Below, in pieces: positions 34,370 through 46,574 of a stretch of DNA of 64,000 nt (positions are counted from its first letter, which is position 1; each line of letters starts with the position of its first letter). The translations under genes were made by a program, and so were the position numbers. The notes beneath the pieces were generated by a model, which saw only the letters and a list, made by a program, of their open reading frames with translations, searched no databases and had not been told where the DNA came from. Source of the stretch: Cubamyces lactineus (Eukaryota > Basidiomycota > Agaricomycetes > Polyporales > Polyporaceae); the NCBI GenBank assembly GCA_022376465.1, contig JACDTU010000014.1, positions 248,001-312,000 on the forward strand. The letters are read 5' to 3'.

Positions 34370-36012
34370 TTACAGGCACTGGCTGTACTGCACGCGGACA
34401 TCAGCACGGAATATACGATACGCAGGCGTCATGCATACTCACGTATTCGTTTGAGACAACACAGCTGTAAGGAGACTCGCAGGCAGTCGGACCAGTGTAC
34501 CTATCAGGGCATATGTCACGTAAGTCAATGTTTCTGCGACGACGACTGTTACTCACGTCAAGCCTCCGCATTGACCATAGTGAGGAACGGTCCCGACCGG
34601 ACTTGTAGGAGTCGAGGAGGGACTCGACGGGGTCGAGACAGGCGTCGACGACGGAGGGACCGGGGTGGTGGAAATGGGAGATGTCGGAGACGAAGGAGCA
34701 TCACACGAGAAGACCGAGGGACCTGGCGCGGTATTGTCGGTTAGTGAATCGCGTGGTACGGGTACACTACGGAAGATGGCTCACCAGGGATGGTGTACGA
34801 AGACAGTTTTTGGTAGATGTTGATCGTGATACCGGGGTCGGTGCCTACGAGGCACGAGGACGCGTCCTCCGCGTAAATAACGTCCTATCAAGCTGACGCC
34901 GTCGTGAGTTGACTTACCGTGGTATGCGCCAGGGAAGCTAACAGTAGCAGGCTGCTTGCTGCCACCGCCCGTGATCTGGATCTGGGCACACTCCATCTAC
35001 ACGTGCTTGTAAGACGCAATGTTGTTCATCTCAGTGTTCTGAACAGACTTACATAGAATTGGGCACCGGGGTAGCTTTCCGCTCCGTGAAGGGCTGCATC
35101 ACGCGGTGAGCTATTGCTGACTGCTAAAACTGGTCAAAACTCACCGATCATCTCAACGCGCAGGAGGTATTGGCCCGCCTCGATACAGTCAGGGATTTGG
35201 AAGGTGACCTTGCCCTTGTTGGCGATCATACGGTCGACACCCCACACTTGGCTACTATCCATTCCATCTTCCCAGATCTGGTTTCATAGTCAGTCTACTT
35301 TGTACTGGCCTGTCGTGTTACAGCGCAACGAACCTTGAACCACCCGAGGCCGGTCACATCTAAACTAGTAGCGTTGCTGACCTTGGCGCTGAGCGGGAGG
35401 TTAGTAACTAACGAGTGTTGCACGCTAGATTGAAGGAGACGGACAGATAAGCCATTACAGGTCCTAGCAGCAAGTGTTAGCACATGAAGGTACAAATCAC
35501 TATAACACGATTTACCCTTGTGGCTAGGATCGACCGGATCCGCGGGGTCACTCGGGTCCGCGCCGGCGAGTGCTGTGCGCAAATAAATCTTAACGCCACA
35601 GTCTCGAGTGTGCACAGGTAGCATGAGCACTCACTGTGGTGCCATTCCGCGGTGACCGAGGCTCCAGCGGGAACGGGGATAACGGCTTGCGAGATCGGTT
35701 GGTGGTAAGGGTTGATGCCTCCGTTGCAAATGATGTCGTTGGACGTTACGTCCATAATCGGCTGGAACGCACGAATATCGGTTCGAGTTCGCATGTTGAA
35801 ACATAAACATTGTAAACATACACCATCATAGTCCGGCACGCGGATACCAGTAAGATGGCCTTGGTCCACGCCATTCACGTACAATTCCTGTAGGGAGCGT
35901 TATTGTCGGGTACGGGAGGATGGCCTGTGGATGAACATACCTGGAAGATGGTGTGTGCGAAGGCTGGGGCAGCCAATGCAGAAGCGGCAACGAGAGAAGC
36001 AAGGGTCTTCAT
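34370..36012 (-). CDS. AA9 lytic polysaccharide monooxygenase with CBM1
   Basis: Secreted copper enzyme that cleaves cellulose oxidatively. Thirteen minus-strand exons: 36012-35941, 35887-35822, 35761-35635, 35572-35516, 35463-35445, 35388-35334, 35277-35145, 35093-35053, 34996-34918, 34844-34785, 34722-34557, 34500-34443, 34387-34370, giving 316 residues. The signal peptide ends APAFA, so the mature protein starts with His-Thr-Ile-Phe, the N-terminal copper ligand. The second brace His lies in AEWHH and the axial Tyr in GAQFYMEC. After the catalytic domain come a Ser/Thr/Pro linker (about residues 245-278) and a C-terminal family 1 carbohydrate-binding module (HYGQCGGL to YYSQCL) split over three exons. 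This is a standard white-rot cellulose-decay design. The tandem neighbour is its Arg-type paralogue. Confidence 0.93.
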
Positions 36013-36614
36013 GATACTCCACGCGCGATTCGATGGCGGATTTCACCAAAGAGCCCAGGCTGCTCAGCCCGAGCTTTTATATCCGCAGAGTCTCCTGAAA
36101 TGAATTCGTGGTATGTCATGACTACCGAGATTATGTCTCGTGGACAACCACTGTGAGCAATTTGACCAGGTTGAATACTCGTCCCGTCAGGCACAGACAC
36201 AACACGAGTTACTCGAGCTTGCTAGATCAATGCTTGGACCGTCCTCGAGAGATACGCGGGGAAAGAGGAAGGTCGTTAAGCTCTGCTCTCGGTAGCGAAG
36301 TTGTTGCAGAGCTCCTCCGAGAAGGGGTCAGGCGGGACGGCAATTGGCTTATATTCCGAGAAACTTCCTCGGCCATTCTGAAAGCGGTACTTCGTACACA
36401 CTGACCTCACGACTTCATATTCAACGGAAAGATTGAGACCGACGGCACCCTGGTCCAGGACGTCGCTGTTCCTGAGGACGATCCGGGACGATTGAATGAA
36501 AGTCGCGCCTCCCCGTGGGGTATGTAGAATGTTACAGTCCTATGCTACAACAGACAGATAAGTAAGCCTCCGATGAGAACAAAGTCCAACTGATCACGAC
36601 ACGGTTTATCCGAG
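36013..36614. other. intergenic, AA9 promoter
   Basis: Contains the TATA box of the AA9-CBM1 gene at 36075-36081. No gene supported in the rest. Confidence 0.5.
36075..36081 (-). promoter_or_regulatory. TATA box of the AA9-CBM1 gene
   Basis: Minus-strand TATAAAA (within GATATAAAAGC) 63 nt before the ATG. Confidence 0.65.
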
Positions 36615-37369
36615 TCAGTCGTCACGCCAGACAACGTCGCCTGTCGTCCACCTTTCTCCCCACATCACCCTCTTGTGGTAGGTCTTGCGGAGCTCCCGGA
36701 ATTCTTTCACGAAGTCATCGATGTCTTTGCCGCTGAGTGTTGCGGGCCCCGGATCCGACGGTGATCCCTGTACGAAGGCGTTTGCGCGTGCTTCGGATAA
36801 ATCGTCCTGTGCTATCGTTGCATGCCTCAAACGCATGAGCAGGAACTGTGGGTCAAAGCGCTGTTGTGAATAGCATGGAGCGTGTCAATATGACGTGCGC
36901 TGGCAAGAAATGGGGACAGAAACGGACCTGATAGACTTCGCGTTGCTCTTTCTCGATCTCCTTCCATCGGGCTTCCAGGCTTTTTGCTCTCTCAAACGCT
37001 TCCTGTGTTTCACTTCTTAACTTGTATAGATCATCCTGATATGTGAGATTGCGTCCTGTACAAGCGATCAGGATCGAGGTCAAGTGAATGATCGTGGACT
37101 TCATACTCACTCGCAATGCTTTCATTTGCTGAGCCAAGCTCAGCTTGACCTTGATACAGTAATTTCACCTGTGGTAGGGTGTAAAACACCGCCTGAAAGT
37201 ATGCAGGGTCCGCTAGAAGGTCTTCGAGATCCTCTCGTCTGCCAGAATACAACCACGGTCAAGGCATTGCAGAGTCGGAGAGCTCTGGGCGACCTCACGA
37301 TAGATGTGCGAGCTCGGGAAATTCAGTTGTTAACCTAGTCTGCACATTGTTCTGTGTTGCATGTTCCAT
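36615..37369 (-). CDS. VPS37: ESCRT-I subunit VPS37 (Mod(r) domain)
   Basis: Component of the ESCRT-I complex, which sorts ubiquitinated cargo at endosomes. Four minus-strand exons, 37369-37299, 37238-37111, 37055-36928 and 36860-36615, give 190 residues, typical of short fungal VPS37. The Mod(r) domain shows the pattern EFPELAHLSREDLEDLL, then TLPQVKLLYQGQAEL, a coiled-coil middle and a C-terminal FRELRKTYHKR. The start ATG gives the shortest N-terminus before the domain. It is divergent from the exosome gene RRP40 with only 120 bp between the start codons. Confidence 0.88.
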
Positions 37370-37489
37370 CATGCGCACGACCAGACAGTAGATTGCGAGG
37401 CAAATGCAGAGGCAAGATGGAAGTAGTCGATCAAGAAGGTGCCGTCTGTGGCGCGCCTGCTACTGCACGCGTCTTCTCGTTACACCACC
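37370..37489. promoter_or_regulatory. compact bidirectional promoter VPS37/RRP40
   Basis: Only 120 bp separate the divergent start codons of VPS37 (minus) and RRP40 (plus). No TATA box is seen. The two genes must share promoter DNA. Confidence 0.6.
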
Positions 37490-38348
37490 ATGTCCCTCGT
37501 GCTTCCTGGCGAACAGGTCCCTGCTCAACATGTAAATCTCAAACTAGGCCCTGGTCTTTTGCAAGTCTCTACTGTGAACGGACAGGCGGCCATTGTCTCT
37601 ACTCGTGCTGGCGAAGTTAAGCATTCGGCCAATGGAAAGAAATGGTGGATAGAGGGCAATTCGCGCCGGGTGTGTGCTCTCATCCTCAGAGTGGGGTTCG
37701 GGACATTTGCTCAACAGACATAAGGCAGTATGTTCCAGCTCCCCAGGAATCTGTAATTGGAGTCGTCGTCGCTCGCAGCGGTGAGAATTGGCGAGTAGAT
37801 ATTGGCTCTGCGCACATGGCAACTTTGGACGGACTCGCCTTTGAGGGTGCAACAAAACGGAATCGACCAAATTTGAAGGTACGAACACCCTCTACAGCAT
37901 TCTCTTGTGCAAGACTGATGATCTGATTCACTAGGTCGGCTCACTACTATACGCGCGGGTATCACTCGCACACAAGGACATGGAGCCAGAACTCGAGTGT
38001 TTCGATGCGCAGACGCGAAAAGCGGAAGGATTTGGAGAACTGAAGGGAGGGTTTTTGGTATCGTGCAGTTTGAAGATGTGCAGATTGTGAGTATCGGTGC
38101 CCTGTGTCGTGAACTAGCCTCTGACCACTTGGGCTAGGCTGCTTGATCCTCAACATTTCCTATTCCCATTACTTGGTTCGCGATTCCCGCTCGAGACCGC
38201 GGTGGGGATCAACGGACGAGTATGGATTAACTGTAAGGAACCCCGACAAACCATTGCTGTCGCTCGATGTATCGAAGCTGTCGATCCTGACGGAGGTGGT
38301 TTGGACGAGACTGCACTTAAGAAGTTCTTTGGCACATTAGATGTATAG
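37490..38348 (+). CDS. RRP40: RNA exosome cap subunit RRP40
   Basis: Cap subunit of the RNA exosome (S1 and KH domains), which guides RNA into the nuclease core in nucleus and cytoplasm. Four exons, 37490-37669, 37729-37878, 37935-38086 and 38138-38348, give 230 residues, the usual size. Diagnostic stretches are YVPAPQESVIGVV, WRVDIGSAHMATLDGLAFEG (S1 region) and a KH region with GINGRVWIN and CIEAVDPDG near the C-terminus. The first junction is placed so that RR joins directly to YVPAPQ, as in homologues. It is convergent with EAF6 (167 bp between stops) and divergent from VPS37. Confidence 0.92.
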
Positions 38349-38514
38349 ATGTATGGTGTAGGTCTGATAGAGGGTATATGATACAGTATAATACATACAA
38401 TCAATCAGCGAATGGCATAGTAATACAGATGCACGCTGAAGGTTCTCGTGAGGCTTTCTCCACGTCGATGCTGAGTTCGGATACGCACCATAGCAAGCCT
38501 GTACTCCCGGCACC

Positions 38515-39198
38515 CTAGTCATCCTCGGTCATTCGTGCTCTCTTGCTCGGCTTTCGACCTGATACACTCTCGTCATCGCTGACGGGTGTCTCGCCTTGCT
38601 TGCGGTTTAACGCTGCGTTCGCCCGCTTCTTCCGCTGGTACTCTCTGTCTCTGTTCTTCTTTTGCTGGGCAGCGGTGAGCACCTCCGGCCTCGGTGCTGG
38701 GGGGACAATCACAGTGGTGAGGCCTGGGGTGGACATTCTTGACTGGTCGTCGCCCGTGGCGGTAGACTCCTCCCCCTCCCCAAACAACTCCAGGGACTGC
38801 ACGGGGTGAGCAACGAGTTTAAACAAGCATGACGCTAGCAGACTGACCTTTTTGAATGTGGTACTGCTTGTTGAGAATATACGGTCAGCCTCACTGATTT
38901 CGTACTTGCGTCTACCACTAGGCTGGTTCTTGAGATAGCCTTCAAACCCGTGGATGATGTTGCCGCCACTATGAGCAGCGGTCTCGGTCAAGTACGAGGA
39001 TTCCAGATTGTAAATCTGAACCTCTAGTTGTGCCTATAGCCCACGATGCCGTTGAAGGGGCACGACATGGTGGCAGGCAAGGATGGAACTTACAAGTTGC
39101 TTGTCTAGTGCTCGTTTCTTAGTGAGTGCACTCAGCAACTCCTTCTTAGCCGCGTCATATTTCGCCTTGTCTTCTGCTGTTGGTGTATCGTTTGACAT
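38515..39198 (-). CDS. EAF6: chromatin modification protein EAF6 (NuA4 subunit)
   Basis: Small subunit of NuA4 and related histone acetyltransferases, in the nucleus. Three minus-strand exons, 39198-39094, 39033-38848 and 38796-38515, give 190 residues. The conserved N-terminal part has an [20 protein letters not shown] coiled coil, then IYNLESSYL and [12 protein letters not shown], the EAF6 signature. The C-terminal half is a basic, disordered tail with [13 protein letters not shown] and a final [10 protein letters not shown], possibly a nuclear localisation signal. Confidence 0.9.
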
Positions 39199-40975
39199 TA
39201 CAATGAAATGAGGCCACTGAATCCTCAGGAGAGACGCGGCAATGCAAAGCTTAAGACTATGAGGAGTACGCGGTTGGAGGTCGAGATACGCAGGGTGCGG
39301 GCGGCTAACGATTATGCCCAGGAGGCGCGCACGTGATGAACGCGTCGCGACCAGAACGCGTCTGTGGCACGACCTGAGCGTTCAACAAGCTATTGAGCGA
39401 TTAGTGCTTGATTACACCTAGCCTTGCAACGAATATGTTTTAGCAGCACCAATGGCCTAAGATAGTAGAATAAGAGATACCCTCTAACATGGTTGTAAAC
39501 TCTCGCCGGATGCCAACTGCCCTCCCGCGACCCATGCCCGAGTTCGGCGCGGCAAGGTAGACGTGGATACAAGCACTGCAGTCCGATACACTTCGCCACT
39601 GAATCATTAAGTACCGACATAATCGGCAAAAGGAAGACAACAATCCCTGATGAGCACAGGCTCCGCTCCTGCACATCACGGTACAGAATTGAGCGTCTCG
39701 TCGTCCAAGACATGGCCAAGTCATGATGTATGGTGCAATAGCGAGGAGCGTCTGACGTTTGAAACGGAGGAGCTTCTCCTAGGTTACCACGAAGGACTAT
39801 ATGTTGAGGCCATCGGAACACCTTAACTCTGAGGTTCCTTACACCCTGATGGCCGGCGGTACGTACGTCTCAAAGTGAGTGGACTCGACCGGGTGAACAT
39901 CGCCTATCATGTGATATACGAGATCCGTGGACCTCGGTACCATCATTATACCACGTACAATGAGATCAGCCGCCAGATTGACTGTGCCTCTGAGTTCCGT
40001 CGTGGTCGGTCCGGGTAGTGCTCATTGCTACGACGCATGACCATGACACCACAAGAGGTGTTGTAGTCCTGAATGCTATCCCATCAGCATTCAACCTGCA
40101 CATGGAAAACTGTAGTCCCACAAGGATTGAAATATTGACAGACAGGTGGTTTGGTCCATAGTAATAGTATCGCTCCGGACTCGGCTCAGCTGAAACGCTG
40201 ATCATCGATGGCCTGTCATTCGCATAGCGCTGCCACGGCAGCCAGGGAATACCCCGGGTTGAACCACCCTTGGCAATGCATCAACCGAGGTTCCAGGACA
40301 CGGTCCGCATACCAGTCCAGCGACGAGAACGTTCTGTCAATGGCATGCGGATGAAAAACCTTCTGTGCCACGCTGCAAGTGATGCCGGGACATAGGGCCA
40401 ATGATGAATGGGGGATAGGATGTTCGAGCCTGCTGGGCGTCCCGACTCGAGATCAGTGCCTGTTGTGAACTTAGCTGGGAGCCTGAGAGAAAACGGTGCA
40501 CCCTTGTTAAGATGCTATATAGCCTCTACGGACATGTCGATGGTTTTACGGCGTCAGCGATCGGCTATTCGTTCCAGTAACGTCCATGAGGGCATGTCGC
40601 ATGTTGATCTCCTACAGGCACCGAGAGAGTGAAAGTGGCTCGTCCAACCTGTGCAAATACGATGTTAGTCGCATCTGAGCGATCTAATAGGAGTTGCAGA
40701 TGTTGGTTCGTTCCGTCGCAACGTATCTTGCCGCCGAAGAGACAATACGGCAGCTTGTATGGTCAAGTGGGCGCCGTGCTCCGTCCGATGATCACCGCGT
40801 GCTGCCAGCATTGGAATGGGTAGTGGACATCGCAGTCAGGGACAGCGCTCCTGCATTGCCCCGGGTGATCCAGGCTCCCGATGAGTAGATAAAAGAGCTC
40901 GGGGACGTACGGACTGCATGCTATCCCTAGCATGCTTCTGCGCCTCTCCATCCTGACCGCGCCCTGCCGTAGTCC
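39199..40975. other. intergenic, nothing recognised
   Basis: Short frames on both strands, the longest 143 codons at 39390-39821 minus, with no recognisable domain or splice chain. Confidence 0.4.
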
Positions 40976-41625
40976 ATGGAGATAGCCTTCCTCTCCAACG
41001 ACCCTCTGGAGTCTGTGGTCGTAGACGCGGAGACGGGAGATATCCTCTACACCATCAGCACACCTCCAAGCACCGGTGCTCGCAAGACGAGCATCTACGA
41101 CTCGCGTGGCCAGAAGATCGCCCATTACAAGCGGCGGGCAGTATGGGAGCATGACCAAATCATGCTTCATGGAGAGACCAAGGACGTATCTGACTGGCTC
41201 CGTCGTGATGGGCTATTCACGAGGTAAGTAGTCAGTGTATCCGGAGGGCTTACCCTTCACTGACCAATATCATGGTATGCCAGTGCCAGAAAATTTATTG
41301 CAGACGATGGCAGATGGTATGTCTGGAAGCACCTATGGGGCACAAGTAGAATGGAGGTAAGGTCCATCTTCACCATTTGCCGCGTCATGAAACTTACAAT
41401 TTGGAGTAAATGTAGCTGGTTGATTACCAGACCAACCAAGTTGTTGCAAAATCTCATGGCTCCCGCATTGGATGCTCATCATCGTCACGCAGGATGGGCA
41501 TCTGGGTCTCTCCAAAGGCGGCGCCATTCTTGGACGCTATTCTACTGTCCTTCGTCATCTGCGAGAAGAAGCGCAGAGAGGATGCAACCACGGCGGCTAT
41601 AGCCGGCACATCGCCCCAGGCATGA
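40976..41625 (+). CDS. DUF6593 family protein
   Basis: Three exons, 40976-41223, 41284-41356 and 41416-41625, give 176 residues. The pattern of a beta-rich N-terminus (SNDPLESVVVDAETGDILY), a central DWLRRDG and ADDGRWYVWK, and a hydrophobic C-terminal helix ending FVICEKKRRED matches the fungal DUF6593 family, which is abundant in basidiomycetes and of unknown function. No signal peptide. Intron sites are canonical. Confidence 0.75.
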
Positions 41626-43171
41626 CTGGAGCCGTAACGAGTTCGCGTTCGCGTCATTCACGTTGTGTAGCAGACGGTTCTGGTAACTTAGTATGTCAGC
41701 ATCCTGTGCATAGACCAGGTTTCGTATTCATATATATATATATACTTACGGGGTAATGGGGGCCGCTTGTACGTGACAATATGTATGAGATTGCCGCTGC
41801 AGTTAGTGTGTCGTGCGACGAGCTTCACATGGGGGAATGGATCACATGTACAGACAAACGCTCATATCAGTTGTGCCAATGGCACTATTGGATGCGGCGG
41901 ACACGCCTGAGTGTCACCGCGGGGTATGATTGGCTACATATCTACCGTCAGCCTGGCATAGAGAGTCGCATACCGGATATTTCGGAGGCCATCTGCGTAT
42001 CGCATCGCCATTGGCGCTTTTACAGACCTTCCGTTCTCTCTAGCCGTCGTTCAGATTTCCAATGGCGCCAGACACTCATCATGACCCGGGGCCTATTGGC
42101 CGCATAAATCTTCGACAAGGTCGCGTCGGATCGTACCCTCTATAGGACCTCGGGACGGTCAAGTATGGCCTGCATCTTCGGGACTCGGCAGCAACCCGCC
42201 GTAATTTCTGCAGGTGTCTCTGTCAACGGAGTAATCAGCCAGGTTCTCAACAAGATGAATCCTGGCATATGTGTACCGCTATCGGGTCCGGCCTAAATGG
42301 TAAGAGTAAGGAGCACGCTACAAGTGCGGTGCACTGGCAGCGCGACGGAACGCTCAGTACTAGTCGGCCGTTGATGGATCGGAGCATATGGACCTGCGCG
42401 GAATGAGGCGAGCGAGACAGCATGCGGAGCGATCTTCAGGTTGCGAATGTCTGTGCTAACGAATTTGGCACGCTGGCACCGAGATAAGAGCGCATGCTCG
42501 TCGTTGTGCAAGTTCGGAGACGTCGCCGGCGGCTGAGGCTGTTGAACTCACCTGCTTATTGCGAAGCGCCCGGCAGTTGCCGTAGCTAGCTTAACTCGTC
42601 CTCAGCACGACCAATGCGACTTGTTCTACCAATCTCAATGCATCCTATTACGCTGACGGCCATGTAAAAGTATGCATGTCGTACAAGCGGGCTGCCTATG
42701 CATATAGATGTATCTTGTTTGGCACGAGCACTGGTGAATACGAGCGAACTGGACGTCCACATTGGTGTTTCCAGACATGCACATATGGTCCTGACAGACC
42801 GACTGGATACCATGGGCAGGTATATCGCTTCCCGGCAACTCAACACTACAGGAAAAACATACCTGTGTCCGAGCGTTTCTTGGGAAATATTAATCCATGA
42901 TGCGACATCTCACGACCATCCAACCCACGCATAAGACGACCTCCACCAACAGCGTATACCATATAGTGCCGCAACAACTACTATCACAAGACAAGTTTCG
43001 CAGCACGCAACGTACAGTCACAATGCAAACAACGCGAGCAGACCATATGAGAGGGACGCTAAGATATGCGACGCGGGTATTGTCTCTGCGGGGGTAAGTA
43101 CCATGTCCGTATGAAGTCCCAGTGTCCAGGAAGTACTGTTCTCTCAATCAAAAGTCCGGATGCACGGCTCT
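41626..43171. other. intergenic, nothing recognised
   Basis: Holds a short TA microsatellite near 41731-41742. The frames present have no family similarity. Confidence 0.4.
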
Positions 43172-43828
43172 TTAGGAAGAGGTGGCGTTGTAGACGACGG
43201 GGATGTAAGTCAAGCTCATCGACACGCCGAGCGGCCCCTAACATACCCGTCAGCGTCAACACCAGGACACAAGTCGATATGTTTACTCACGTCGATCTCG
43301 CAGCCCGCCCATTCCTCGAGGACTGCGAGCTGCACGGTCTTGTTGGTGGCGGTCTGGGAAGGCCCGAACCCACCGGGTGAGACCGAGAAGTCGGGCATGG
43401 TCAGCTGCGGCGGCGCAGGGTTCTTCGGGTACGGCACCGCTGGAAACGAACCGCAGCGGCATCAGTATCATAAGTGGTACGTCACAACGCAGCGCGCCCA
43501 TCGGCCGCGTCTGCGCAAGGTAACGCTGCTCACCGGGGTAGTTCGGAAGGTCGTAACGCCCGAAGAAGTGGCCAGCAGTGAACACGTCGACTGGCGCGAA
43601 CGACGTCGGCATGTCGGTGATGAGCCAGACGGAGTACGCGTACGAGGAGCGGCAGTAGTCTCCGCTCCCCTGGTACGAAAAGTTGAACGCCGCACCGGGC
43701 GCGATGTGCGCGCCCGCTACGGGCTCGATGATCTTGCCATGTGCGGGGTCGCTGTCGTCCCTAGCAACGGCGCGGGCGGCGACGAGGGTGAGAGAGGCGG
43801 CGAGCGCGGAGAAGAAAGTAAGCTTCAT
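43172..43828 (-). CDS. secreted protein of unknown function
   Basis: Three minus-strand exons, 43828-43534, 43439-43291 and 43237-43172, give 169 residues. The N-terminus is a clear signal peptide (MKLTFFSALAASLTLVAARA). The mature part is beta-rich with few Cys (DYCRSSY, WAGCEID) and several N-glycosylation sequons, such as NFS near the N-terminus and NAT near the end. There is no catalytic motif I recognise. It resembles small conserved secreted proteins of Agaricomycetes, with FNFSYQGSGDYC and PAPPQLTMPDFSVS stretches. The last exon is inferred from the acceptor GTTAG and an open frame to TAA. Likely extracellular or wall-associated. Confidence 0.7.
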
Positions 43829-44916
43829 GGCGGTGGTGTGGGTGGTGAGGAGGTCTCGCGGCGATTAGGCTGCTTTACGGTTCAAAGGAGGAGGGCAAGG
43901 AGAGGAAGAGGAAAAGGCGACAGGGGTGTCGGTGGGAAGAAGCTGAGGCAAGGGCGCCACCACTGTTGCTCCACCTTTATACACACGAGGACATGCGAGG
44001 GCGTGCCGCCGTGGCACGAACTGCATCCTGTGTGGTTTGGTGTGTTGGATTGACTGAATTAGGGAAGATCAGGCTTGCATCAGGCCAAATGAGTGACCGG
44101 ATGAACGACGTACGACTGGGATCAGGAACCCAGATCACCCTACAGTTGGGGTTGGAAATCATCGCGCGCGTGCGGGTCGCGGACGCCGTGAGTTCGCGGA
44201 AGGAATCCTGGCAATGACAGTCTGAGACTGCGCACGCCGTCGAAGGCGCGGCGCGGCGACCTCCACGGAAGAAGGCTCTAGGCACGGCGAGTTCGTCCGT
44301 AACTTACCACTTGCCGCCATGCATGGTTCAGGACCTAGATGAAACAGCGAGGTCCCAGTGTCGGAAACGTGCACATGCGAGTCTCCACCAGGCGTTACTC
44401 GGCCTAGTGGCTGTACCGATGAGGTCCGAGGTATGGCCACGGCCTACCACCGCCCAAACATGTACGCAAGTGAGACCAGACGCGTAACAATGGAAGGCGG
44501 GCGATGAATACCGGCAAGTACAGGTTAGCCAATCACTGCTGGCTAAAGACATGTCGCCTTGTGCACATATTCAACTAGGTCGGACTCGGACTCCGCATCC
44601 CCAGCTGGCAATGGGCCGGCATCGTAAACCGTGAAGGGCAAGAACTGCAGTAGCCAGATTCAACAGAAGGTCATGAGGCCAAAGGAGAACTCACATCCGC
44701 GAACCCATGGGGGAATGTCTTCTGTGCTTCCTTGGCCAGTGCTCACACGGAAAGCGTTTCTAGTCACAACTTTATCCACCATCACGAGGTCATTCACGTT
44801 GCACCTTCGTACAACATCCGAAGAAGTCCGGGCATCGGCATACAAGAAAGTCCACGATGCGAATTGCGAAAAGCTAAAACACAGTACATTGCACGAACCG
44901 AATGCCAAGATGAAGC
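43829..44916. other. intergenic, nothing recognised
   Basis: Promoter region of the secreted-protein gene and 3' flank of RPT5. No gene supported. Confidence 0.45.
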
Positions 44917-46574
44917 CTAGGTGAAGTAGTTGAGCGGGTTCTTCTTCTTGCTCTGCACTGTTGATCAGAGAATGCATCAGCGAACCGTCAGAATTCAAGA
45001 CAGGTAAGACACTGACCCTCCGCGATACCACTGAGGAAATGCTCATGGCTGAGCTTCGTCGCGCCCTCCCTCAATGCAATCATACCAGCCTCAACACACA
45101 CTGCCTTGAGCTGTGCACCGTTGAACTCGTCGGTACTGCGAGCCAACTCCTCGAAGTTGACATCCGCGGCGACCGCCATCTTCCTTGAATGGATCTCGAG
45201 GATGCGCGCACGCGCGGTCTCATTTGGCAGGGGGAACTCGATCTTCCTATCCAGACGACCTGATCGAAGGAGGGCAGGGTCAAGAATGTCGATACGATTG
45301 GTCGCAGCAATGACCTGTGAAGATGCGGGGATCTATAAGAGACCGGATATCGCGCCGACTACGTAACACTACGCACCTTGATTCGCTCATCACTGCTGAA
45401 GCCATCCAGCTGGTTGAGCAACTCAAGCATCGTCCGCTGCACCTCGCGGTCACCGCTCTTCTCTGAGTCGAAACGTTTGGTACCGATGGCGTCCAACTCG
45501 TCAATGAAGATGATGGCAGGTGCCTTCTCTTTTGCGAGCTCGAACGCGTCACGGACAAGTTTGGCACCGTCACCAATGAACATCTGGACTAATGATGGGC
45601 CGGCGAGCTTGAGATAGCAAGCCTTGGTCTGCGCCGCGCACGCTCGCGCCATTAGTGTCTTTCCAGTACCTGGAAATCATAGGTAAGCAATTGTGCGAAC
45701 TTTCATAGTGTTATAGCTTACCTGGAGGCCCATACATCAGACACCCCTTGGGAGGCTTAATCCCCAAGGTCTTGAACTTGTCTGCCTGTTCCATAGGCAA
45801 AACGATTGCTTCAACCAGTTCTTCGATTTGCTTCTCGAGACCTCCGATATCGGTGTAGGTCTCCGTCGGCCTCTCGTCGACCTCCATAGCCTTAACTCGG
45901 GAGTCAAACTCGGCGGGCAGTGTGTCGAGAACGAGGTATGAGTCCTTGTTGACACCAACGAGATCACCGGGCTTGAGCTTCTCAGCAGGGACGAGACCTA
46001 TCATGGGTAGGAAGACGGTTTGTCGTGTTGAAGTCTTGATGACCGCGCACTTGCCCTTGCGCATGGAGTCGAGGTCACGGTTCGCACCATCCTCCTCGCC
46101 TTCGGGATCCACATCCAAAATCTAGGGCCCATTGGTTACTTTGGACATATATATAATATGCTGGAGAGATGCCCACCTCGACAACGTTTCCGACGAGATA
46201 AGGCAAGACTTTGTTCTGCTTGACCTTCTCACCATTCTCCCGGATCTTCTCCTTCATTACATTCTGTTCGTGTTGGAGGCGGAGAGTCTCCGAACGCATG
46301 ACCTACAGGCCGTTTTATATCAACTACATACAAATGCAGGGTGTACACGTACCTTGAGGTCATTGTCGATGAGACGTATCCGTGTCAGAATCTCATCGGT
46401 CGAAAGGGACATGATTTCCTCCGGAATGTCCTCCCAGGTTTCCTCCGGAGGTCGTTCTGAGGTGCCGTCCATAGACACATCTTGGGTGGTGGGTGCGGAC
46501 GAGGAAGTAGCGGCATTGTCAGTGGACTTGCCGCTATTGTTTGTGGGCGGGTTCGGAGGTGGTGCTGAGGACAT
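44917..46574 (-). CDS. RPT5: 26S proteasome regulatory ATPase RPT5
   Basis: AAA ATPase of the 19S base, which unfolds substrates and opens the 20S gate. Six minus-strand exons, 46574-46353, 46302-46177, 46121-45722, 45669-45377, 45314-45017 and 44957-44917, give 459 residues, slightly longer than yeast or human because of a Ser/Thr/Pro-rich N-terminus. The RPT5 N-terminal signature [19 protein letters not shown] is present, then Walker A GPPGTGKT (split by an intron near residue 250), Walker [12 protein letters not shown] and the SRH region [17 protein letters not shown]. The C-terminus ends NYFT rather than the canonical hydrophobic-Tyr-X. Divergent from the DPP5 gene. Confidence 0.94.

Noticed and set aside
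43160..44053. 297-codon plus-strand frame over the secreted-protein gene
   Set aside because: It is the antisense shadow of a minus-strand gene with signal peptide and good introns.
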